Positions 23,487-28,287 of a stretch of 28,287 nucleotides of DNA are shown here, piece after piece. Under the pieces are notes generated by a model. That model saw only the letters and a program-made list of their open reading frames with translations, had not been told where the DNA came from and searched no databases. Position 1 is the stretch's first letter; every line of letters starts with the position of its first letter. Made by a program: the position numbers and the translations under genes. This stretch comes from an uncultured Lachnospiraceae bacterium (lineage in GTDB: Bacteria; Bacillota; Clostridia; Lachnospirales; Lachnospiraceae), in assembly GCA_934364805.1 (NCBI GenBank), contig CAKRMH010000026.1, positions 1 through 28,287 of the forward strand, read 5' to 3'.

Positions 23487-23520
23487 TCAAAAAAAAGACT
23501 ATCCACACTGTGATAGTCTT
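23487..23520 (-). terminator. Intrinsic terminator of the original tRNA-Gly gene
   Basis: Arms AAGACTATC (23495-23503) and GATAGTCTT (23512-23520) form a hairpin followed on the minus strand by about eight T. It starts 8 bases past the 3' end of the tRNA-Gly fragment, as expected for the native tRNA transcript end. Confidence 0.88.
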
Positions 23521-23527
23521 TTGTAAG

Positions 23528-23569
23528 AGCGATAGACGGGGCTCGAACCCGCGGTCTCGACCTTGGCAA
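23528..23569 (-). other. tRNA-Gly(GCC) 3' fragment: attachment site of the island
   Basis: Read on the minus strand, the 42 bases start with anticodon loop TTGCCAA. They continue through anticodon 3' stem GGTCG, the variable loop, T-arm (GCGGG, TTCGAGC, CCCGT), acceptor strand CTATCGC and discriminator T. The 5' half is absent: at 23570 the sequence departs from the expected stem complement. The chromosomal terminator is still attached on the low-coordinate side. This is the signature left by integration into a tRNA 3' half; the reconstituted tRNA should lie at the far end of the island beyond this window. It is not a functional tRNA gene. Confidence 0.85.
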
Positions 23570-23809
23570 CGCAATCTAGAGATTTTTATACTATGTCCAC
23601 AACTTATTGGAAATACGTTGTTTTCCAAATGTTAAAAGCATTTTTCAAAGTCTACGAGTATACCGTTTTATCACGCTTTATAACACGAAACTTAGAAAAA
23701 ACTTAGAAAAATTTGAAAGATATACCACCATATATTTATTAAAAACAACTCTACTTTAAACTTATATTTGCCATTCTCTACAAGAATGGTATTAAATCTA
23801 ATCCCAGCA
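23570..23809. other. Attachment-proximal non-coding segment with tandem 11-bp repeat
   Basis: This 240-base AT-rich stretch has no gene. ACTTAGAAAAA occurs twice in perfect tandem (23690-23700 and 23701-23711), one helical turn apart, as expected for arm-type sites of a tyrosine integrase or excisionase. A hairpin TTGGAAA/TTTCCAA lies at 23607-23613 and 23622-23628. Another, CCATTCT/AGAATGG (23771-23777 and 23783-23789), follows the nuclease-like gene and may be its terminator, though no T-run follows. Confidence 0.55.
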
Positions 23810-25624
23810 TCAATTATAATAATTTTCTAAAATACTTTTGTTTTCCATATATCTTTTTGATACAATACCAAATTCTCTCAATGTGGGATTTTCTGTTAAA
23901 ATTATCTTCTTTCGTTCAAATTCTAACTCATTAGATTTATTATTTAAATAATCGATAAATTGTGCAGCTGTAACTTGTCCTTCATAAAATCGAGAAAACA
24001 ACTTCACATATTTAAATGTTTTCTTTTGGTTGTCAAATACTTGTATATTCTCAGGTGTTCTTTTCATATATCTATAAATTCTTGGTTCATCCGTAATGTA
24101 TATATCATTTATTTTTGATTTCATAAATACTATATTACTAATAAAAATAGGGTATATATTATTATAAGACTGAATATTCAATCTTTGTTTCAACATTCTA
24201 TTTCCTTCTTCATTTTCAACAAAAAATTTATAATTTCGTTCAAACTTCTTCAAATAATTATCTAATTCATTCAAATTTCTATAATATCCTCGCATATTTT
24301 CATGTTGATATTGTGTTTTACATTCGCAAATAAACAAATTACCCTCTAAAACAACTGCTAAATCTATTTCATATTCTTCATCCTTATAATTCATACTAAT
24401 ATTACGTTCTATATCTGTAAAATTCTCTTTCAAAAGCATATAAATGTGATGTTCAAAACTCTGACCTTTCTGCTCTACATTTGTATCATTTCCTTCATCT
24501 TTTCCAAATAAAGAAATCATTGCTTTTGAATTATCAATAAAAAGATACTGTATAGGAGAAAATAAAAGTTCTCCATTTTGCTCAACCAAAAATGAATCAA
24601 ATAAATCTGTACTTTTTTTCCCAAATATAATTTTTTTTAAAACTTCTTCTGCTTCTTCTTGCGCAAGACCTTTTTCACACATCTCCGCAATCAACTGATT
24701 TCTTTGAATTTTTAATATCGGTTCTTTTGATTCAAAGGACTTCTCCGCAAAAAATTTATATACCGTCATCCATTTATATAATGGTATTCCCAAATACTCT
24801 TCTTGAAAATCTTGAGTATAAAAATCTTCTTTAACACTTTCTTCTAATCTAGTATTATACACCTCAAGATTTTCTTGCCAACTTCCTGTTTTTTCAAATT
24901 CACTTAAATGTGCTTTTATATTTTTTACTTCTTTTATGTCCCAATAATTACTGGCACTAATAACCCTATCCTCATTATTTCCCGGAAGTTCTTCTATTTC
25001 CAGAAATTCGTCTTTTTCAATTTTAGTATCTCCAAACATCCAAGACTGAATTATTTCATTCATTTCTCTATACATAAAAGTATAATTTAATAATTTTTTA
25101 TGGTCTTCAACGGATAATATGTTTTTGGTCTTTGAGTCAGTATCCTCATTATGCATATTAATTTTTAGTAAAGTTCCTAATATCATAACATAATATTCCC
25201 GTGTTGCTATTTTTTGTTCATTACTACATTTTTTGTTCTTAGAAAGATTATCAATCCATGCAAGAACAACACAGACTAAAATTTCATATGACATTACACC
25301 TTTCTTTAAAATATTAAGTATTTTATCTTCTATAACATTTCTCTTTTCTAATAAAAAACACGCTTCTTTCTTTAAATTTTTATAATTCCTTATTCCCTTT
25401 TCACTAAAACGAGAATTGATAAAATTATCAATTTTCATTTTTTGTTCATCTCCAATATCCACCTTATCCCTATAGGAAATAAAATATCCACTAGCCTTTA
25501 ATATCTCTATAACTTTGCTCATGCCATCATTTTCAAAGACATATTCCAAAAAAGATATAAAAGAATCTTTTTTAATCTGTTTTTCAAAGTCATATAAATT
25601 CCAATCTTCATATAATTTTCCCAT
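23810..25624 (-). CDS. PD-(D/E)xK nuclease-like protein, unrecognised family
   Basis: A 604-aa protein. The C-terminal third contains a restriction-endonuclease-fold signature: KGQSFEHHIYMLLKE (Glu391), EEYEIDLAVV (Asp421) and LFICECKTQ (Glu434-x-Lys436), the E...D...ExK spacing of Mrr/NERD-like and archaeal Holliday-junction-type folds. Residues 1 to about 380 are helix-rich without a motif I know; residues after 440 (YYRNLNELDNYLKKFERN) resemble helices that follow the core in such nucleases. No membrane segment or signal peptide is present. GGGTG precedes the ATG, and a TGATATAAC extended -10 lies about 40 bases upstream. A single-gene nuclease beside a toxin-antitoxin locus and a HEPN cassette suggests a defence function; the target is unknown. 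Confidence 0.7.
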   Translation of the reverse strand: MGKLYEDWNLYDFEKQIKKDSFISFLEYVFENDGMSKVIEILKASGYFISYRDKVDIGDEQKMKIDNFINSRFSEKGIRNYKNLKKEACFLLEKRNVIEDKILNILKKGVMSYEILVCVVLAWIDNLSKNKKCSNEQKIATREYYVMILGTLLKINMHNEDTDSKTKNILSVEDHKKLLNYTFMYREMNEIIQSWMFGDTKIEKDEFLEIEELPGNNEDRVISASNYWDIKEVKNIKAHLSEFEKTGSWQENLEVYNTRLEESVKEDFYTQDFQEEYLGIPLYKWMTVYKFFAEKSFESKEPILKIQRNQLIAEMCEKGLAQEEAEEVLKKIIFGKKSTDLFDSFLVEQNGELLFSPIQYLFIDNSKAMISLFGKDEGNDTNVEQKGQSFEHHIYMLLKENFTDIERNISMNYKDEEYEIDLAVVLEGNLFICECKTQYQHENMRGYYRNLNELDNYLKKFERNYKFFVENEEGNRMLKQRLNIQSYNNIYPIFISNIVFMKSKINDIYITDEPRIYRYMKRTPENIQVFDNQKKTFKYVKLFSRFYEGQVTAAQFIDYLNNKSNELEFERKKIILTENPTLREFGIVSKRYMENKSILENYYN

Positions 25625-25724
25625 GTTTTCACCCTTTTTAATTTATTTCTTAATCTCTCTATGTTATATCACAACACTACTACACTTTGTTAAATTCAGC
25701 ATCATCTTAAGCACCATCTTTACC

Positions 25725-25758
25725 AAAAGGTATGTTAATAAACCTTAACATACCTTTT
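25725..25758. terminator. 14-bp inverted repeat, possible bidirectional terminator
   Basis: AAAAGGTATGTTAA (25725-25738) and TTAACATACCTTTT (25745-25758) pair perfectly around TAAACC. Each strand ends in TTTT. It separates the nuclease-like gene from the toxin-antitoxin locus, and its low GC would make it a weak terminator. Confidence 0.5.
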
Positions 25759-25807
25759 GCATTTCTTCCACCAATTTTCTTTAAATCATAATTAATTGAA
25801 AAATCCG

Positions 25808-25836
25808 TTTACAATCACCAGTAAAAGTGCTATATT
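25808..25836 (+). promoter_or_regulatory. Promoter of the antitoxin-like RNA
   Basis: TTTACA (25808-25813), a 17-base spacer and TATATT (25831-25836) give an expected start near 25843. No open frame of note follows, which fits a non-coding transcript. Confidence 0.7.
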
Positions 25837-25842
25837 CATATT

Positions 25843-25942
25843 AGAAAAGGAACAACCGCCCACAAAGTGGTTGACCTCATAAAAGAATGATAAGAAAACC
25901 ACCCTAGATACTTCGCTCAAAGTTTAGAGGGTGGTTTTCTTA
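25843..25942 (+). ncRNA. Candidate antitoxin RNA of a type I toxin-antitoxin system
   Basis: The proposed transcript of about 100 nt runs from the promoter at 25808-25836 to the 15-bp stem at 25891-25942, convergent with the 31-aa toxin gene. It contains ACCACCC (25898-25904), complementary to GGGTGGT in the toxin ribosome-binding site, besides full complementarity to the toxin mRNA tail across the shared hairpin. The 5' part holds a small CCAC-AAA-GTGG hairpin. The design resembles TxpA/RatA, Fst/par and C. difficile type I loci. Start and end are predicted. Confidence 0.65.
25891..25942. terminator. Shared bidirectional terminator hairpin of the toxin-antitoxin locus
   Basis: Arms TAAGAAAACCACCCT (25891-25905) and AGGGTGGTTTTCTTA (25928-25942) pair perfectly around a 22-base loop. 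T-rich arm ends serve both strands. Both convergent RNAs would carry this hairpin at their 3' ends, giving an overlap that can nucleate pairing. Confidence 0.85.
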
Positions 25943-25954
25943 TGCTTTAAGTCA

Positions 25955-26050
25955 TTACTTCAAATTCGAAAAAATGAATGTCAGCAATGCAAGAATGAAC
26001 ATACCAAAAGACATTAAGTCTTTAAAATCACAATGATTTCTATTGTCCAT
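25955..26050 (-). CDS. Holin-like type I toxin peptide (31 aa)
   Basis: The peptide has a polar N-terminus (MDNRNHCDFKDL), then MSFGMFILALLTFIF and a short SNLK tail. A single membrane helix after a D-F-K-D-L-M-x-F-G-M pattern is typical of the putative holin-like toxin family of Firmicutes type I toxin-antitoxin systems. A GGGGGTGGT ribosome-binding region lies just upstream of the ATG, and a 7-bp hairpin (26063-26069 with 26072-26078) sits directly before it. The same mRNA's 3' hairpin contains ACCACCC, which could fold back on the ribosome site. Its own promoter is at 26117-26145. Overproduction is expected to depolarise the membrane. Confidence 0.75.
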   Translation of the reverse strand: MDNRNHCDFKDLMSFGMFILALLTFIFSNLK

Positions 26051-26116
26051 ATGCACCACCCCCATTCTATGTAGAATGAAGGTCTGTCACCCTGTAACAC
26101 GATTGTTCCTAAAATG

Positions 26117-26145
26117 ATTTTAACATATCATAATATTTGTTACAA
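26117..26145 (-). promoter_or_regulatory. Promoter of the toxin gene
   Basis: On the minus strand TTGTAA (26145-26140), a 17-base spacer and TAAAAT (26122-26117). Predicted start near 26110, leaving a leader of about 60 nt that includes the hairpin at 26063-26078. Confidence 0.65.
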
Positions 26146-26206
26146 AATTTATAATTAACAAACACTTCTCCTAAAATACTGATTCCATTTTCCCTCTACT
26201 GACTTT

Positions 26207-26866
26207 TTAACTAACCCTTCTGAATCTATTTTCTTCTATAAATCTTACCTCTTCTACCAATAATTCATCAATCAATTCCGTTATAAATTCTATATACCTC
26301 TCTACATCTTCAAATGTAATATTATAACTATTCTCACCATGAGCAATAGAATTTCTAACATTAACAAGAAGGTTTAAATCAGACCTAAACCTCAAAAACT
26401 TACTTACATCTATGCCAAATAAATTCAAAAGCTTTTCAAAAACCTCAAATTTTAAATTTGAATTCGTTTCTATTTTCCCCTGTATTTTTACCTTTTTATC
26501 TAATATTTCTAAAAACTTTTTTGTAAAACTACATTTCTGACTAAAACTATGCTTTCCTTTCAGATAATTATAGCTTTCGCTGTTTGCATATGTTAAGATT
26601 TCTGATGTCATCTCCTTAGCAGAAATTTCCAACCTATTAATAAACTCAAACACTATTTTATAAGATTGCACCACATATCCTTCCCAATGTGCATATATCA
26701 TTGGTACTGTCATTTTTAAATATGCTCTAGAATATTCTTCTCTGCTTAGTTCAGAATTAATATCCTTATACAATAATTTTATATTTCTTAGCTCTCTAAC
26801 TCTCCAATCCCTCTCAGCTTCAAGTTCATATACTAGCCTTTCTTCCTTTGCACCCATAACACGCAT
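26207..26866 (-). CDS. HEPN-domain nuclease-like protein (MAE_28990/MAE_18760 family)
   Basis: A 219-aa all-helical protein with the HEPN ribonuclease signature R-x4-H as RNSIAHG (Arg171, His176). It also has the YAHWEGYV segment (58-65) that marks the MAE_28990/MAE_18760 branch; these names and the HEPN link are from memory of the family literature. HEPN domains of this type are usually RNases in toxin or abortive-infection settings. It begins 5 bases after the stop of the DUF262 gene, so the two form one operon. The start is ambiguous: ATG at 26866 or, three codons in, ATG at 26857; AGGA fits either poorly. Key residues are intact. Confidence 0.85.
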   Translation of the reverse strand: MRVMGAKEERLVYELEAERDWRVRELRNIKLLYKDINSELSREEYSRAYLKMTVPMIYAHWEGYVVQSYKIVFEFINRLEISAKEMTSEILTYANSESYNYLKGKHSFSQKCSFTKKFLEILDKKVKIQGKIETNSNLKFEVFEKLLNLFGIDVSKFLRFRSDLNLLVNVRNSIAHGENSYNITFEDVERYIEFITELIDELLVEEVRFIEENRFRRVS

Positions 26867-26871
26867 CTATC

Positions 26872-27948
26872 CTATTCATCAAATAAAAATGTTTCAGCAA
26901 TTTCAATTTTGTTATTAATTCTAGATTTACTACTGCTAGAGGCTCCTGTATTTTTTCTGAATTCCTTATCTGCTTTCAGTATGTTAATTTTGTTAATAAG
27001 TTCTTTATTACTCACATTTTTAACCAAATCAAAATTTCTAGCAAGATTAATCATTATTGCATCATACATACTTGTAGAAAAATTCAATGTAGACAATTTG
27101 AAAACATTTATATCTAATTCATTCAATTTCTTACATATATTTTTGAATAATTCTTCTTCTCTTTCATAGTTAAATTCTATTTCATTCTTACTTATTTTCA
27201 GCATATATTCGTCCATATGTTTTTGAATATTAATGTCAAATGTTGCACCATAATTCTTCAATGTAAAATATCTAAGAACAAGTTCTTGAGCATACATCTG
27301 CTCTTCTTGTTCTTTCCTAATATGAATTATATCTCTATACTCTTTCAATTTTGACAAGTCTTGTATAAACTTATTAAATTTATTATCATATGGTCGAAAA
27401 ATACAATTTCGTATTTCTTGTTCGCTTAACTTTACTCCTCCTGTATTTAATCTATTAAACAATTCATAACGCATATCAAACTCACTGTCATACCGTATAA
27501 CTTCCACCCTACAAACAGCTCTCTTCAATAACAATTTAAAATTAAGTGGTAGCGTATCTATTGTAAATCCTTCCAATTTACTTAATATTGGAGCATCTTT
27601 AAGCACTAGATTATTCTTTTTCTCATCTTTCAATTTTCCAAAAAATGACAATACCGTCGACACTCTTTGCAATCCATCTACTAACTCCCATACATTGTCT
27701 CCGGTTTCAGCAACAAATATAGGCGGAATAGGTATTCCCAATAACAATGATTCAATAAATCTAGTTTGCATATCCTCTTTCCATCTAAAAACCCTCTGGA
27801 ATTCTGGTGAGATAATCAATTCCCCTTCATCATACATATTCATAATCTCTCCGAATGACATATCCATTCTATCTGCTCTTATTTCTTTTCTAGAATCAGA
27901 AACTTGTGTCTCCAATTCCCTTTGTATTTTCTTAATATCAACGCCCAT
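26872..27948 (-). CDS. DUF262 (ParB/GmrS-like) domain protein
   Basis: A 358-aa protein. The N-terminal DUF262 domain is clear: ISPEFQRVFRWKEDMQTRFI (46-65), then ESLLLGIPIPPIFVAE, and the nucleotide-site motif DGLQRVST at 91-98 (family consensus DGQQRLTT), followed by LFNRLNTGGVKLSEQEIRN. DUF262 is related to ParB-type NTPases and forms the GmrS half of GmrSD type IV restriction enzymes; here there is no fused DUF1524 HNH nuclease domain. The C-terminal half is helical with no motif I recognise. AAGGAGG precedes the ATG. Coupled expression with the HEPN gene suggests a sensor/effector or antitoxin/toxin pair. Confidence 0.85.
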   Translation of the reverse strand: MGVDIKKIQRELETQVSDSRKEIRADRMDMSFGEIMNMYDEGELIISPEFQRVFRWKEDMQTRFIESLLLGIPIPPIFVAETGDNVWELVDGLQRVSTVLSFFGKLKDEKKNNLVLKDAPILSKLEGFTIDTLPLNFKLLLKRAVCRVEVIRYDSEFDMRYELFNRLNTGGVKLSEQEIRNCIFRPYDNKFNKFIQDLSKLKEYRDIIHIRKEQEEQMYAQELVLRYFTLKNYGATFDINIQKHMDEYMLKISKNEIEFNYEREEELFKNICKKLNELDINVFKLSTLNFSTSMYDAIMINLARNFDLVKNVSNKELINKINILKADKEFRKNTGASSSSKSRINNKIEIAETFLFDE

Positions 27949-27978
27949 AATATCCTCCTTACATTCTCATATTTTTTA

Positions 27979-28020
27979 GGCGTTTGCGAAACGCCAAACA
28001 CCGCATAAATACGGTTTTTT
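27979..28020. repeat. Paired hairpins between the DUF262 gene and the transposase
   Basis: GGCGTTT-GCG-AAACGCC (27979-27995) is a perfect 7-bp hairpin. It is followed at 28000-28015 by ACCG...CGGT and a run of eight T on the plus strand. They may belong to the end of an insertion sequence or terminate transcription entering from either side. The DUF262-HEPN promoter should lie here or beyond but is not obvious. Confidence 0.5.
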
Positions 28021-28114
28021 TTGTCGTTAAAATAAAATATCTCCTCAAGGTTTATGGTAAAATAGAGTTGACTAGAAACTAAATACCAATCCACCTTAAA
28101 GGAGATATACCTAT

Positions 28115-28287
28115 ATGATAACACATAAGCAGCTCACTTTGGCAGAAGTTTTTGAAGATTGTCAAAATAAATTCGACAACGACAAATATCAGTTTCTTTC
28201 TCTTCTTGATGAAGCCATTAACCTTGATGAAATTGTTCCTGTTTCTTTTGTTTCTCATTTTCACGCCCAAACCGGAAGACCTCGCAA
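28115..28287 (+). CDS. N-terminal part of a DDE-type transposase, cut by window end
   Basis: AAAGGAG lies 10 bases before the ATG. The first 57 residues include MITHKQLTLAEVFEDC, FLSLLDEAINLDEIVPVSF and the segment FHAQTGRPRK. They match the N-terminus I associate with an IS4/IS1182-like DDE transposase group common in gut Firmicutes (LDExIDLDEIIPxSF...TGRxRKY). The open frame continues past the window edge, so completeness cannot be judged. Its left inverted repeat would lie between 27950 and 28110 but was not identified. Confidence 0.6.
   Translation, partial: MITHKQLTLAEVFEDCQNKFDNDKYQFLSLLDEAINLDEIVPVSFVSHFHAQTGRPR

Larger units (their letters stand above)
23528..28287. mobile_element. 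AT-rich genomic island, one end only
   Basis: From the tRNA-Gly fragment to the window end, coding and intergenic sequence are much richer in A and T than the preceding 23 kb. Codons favour AAA, AAT, TTA and ATA. Cargo seen: a nuclease-like gene, a type I toxin-antitoxin locus, a DUF262-HEPN pair and the start of a transposase gene. No integrase, relaxase or phage structural gene is in this part, so the element type (integrative element, prophage remnant or defence island) is open. Confidence 0.75.

Noticed and set aside
23528..23569. Complete functional tRNA-Gly gene
   Set aside because: The D-arm, acceptor 5' strand and anticodon 5' stem are absent upstream of the anticodon loop.
23434..23628. 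64-aa minus-strand frame with a RDRGFEPRLSL segment
   Set aside because: It reads through the tRNA-Gly fragment and its terminator; such peptides are a typical artefact of translating tRNA sequence.
27879..28124. 81-aa minus-strand frame containing LWALIL, resembling a transposase segment
   Set aside because: That stretch is the ribosome site and first codons of the DUF262 gene read in another frame; the resemblance is accidental.

Overview
The window looks like the chromosome of a gut-type, spore-forming Clostridia of the family Lachnospiraceae (Blautia/Dorea/Mediterraneibacter-like; genus not fixed). The basis is Firmicutes-type AGGAGG ribosome sites, a SleC-like spore cortex-lytic enzyme, a carbohydrate uptake locus without its own ABC ATPase, a circularly permuted GH3 glycosidase, and palindrome-rich intergenic repeats of a kind I associate with that family. 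Identifications rest on reading motifs and remembered family features; no search was run.

Layout. (1) 1-3579: minus-strand run truA > recJ > soluble chemoreceptor-like coiled-coil protein. (2) 3580-4241: gene-free mosaic of direct repeats and palindromes. (3) 4242-7034: sleC-like gene, a divergent flavin-reductase-like gene, then tcdA behind a bidirectional terminator. (4) 7145-14903: an alpha-glucan utilisation locus. A GH13 maltogenic-amylase/neopullulanase-like enzyme is followed by a binding lipoprotein and two permeases (GH13 > malE > malF > malG, minus strand). A divergent, unusually short LacI-family regulator sits beside it, and beyond that a surface lipoprotein. Three near-identical 16-bp operator-like sites (one just after the lacI promoter, two before the lipoprotein gene) suggest one small regulon. 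(5) 14940-22119: one long minus-strand run thyA > folA > AEC transporter > ilvB > ilvN > GH3 beta-glucosidase, mixing thymidylate/folate, branched-chain amino acid and glycoside functions. (6) 22327-23319: three small membrane or secreted proteins.

(7) 23528 to the window end: base composition drops sharply to AT-rich. The boundary is a 42-bp 3' fragment of a tRNA-Gly(GCC) gene still attached to its transcription terminator. That is the expected junction of an element integrated in the tRNA 3' half, with the intact tRNA and probably the integrase beyond the window. The island carries a PD-(D/E)xK nuclease-like protein of unrecognised family, a compact type I toxin-antitoxin locus (31-aa holin-like toxin plus a convergent RNA, each with its own promoter, sharing a terminator hairpin), a tightly paired DUF262 (ParB-like) + HEPN gene cassette, and the start of a transposase gene. 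The island is the best candidate for an undescribed system: a probable defence cargo region whose nuclease is an orphan and whose DUF262-HEPN pair has R-M/toxin-like logic.
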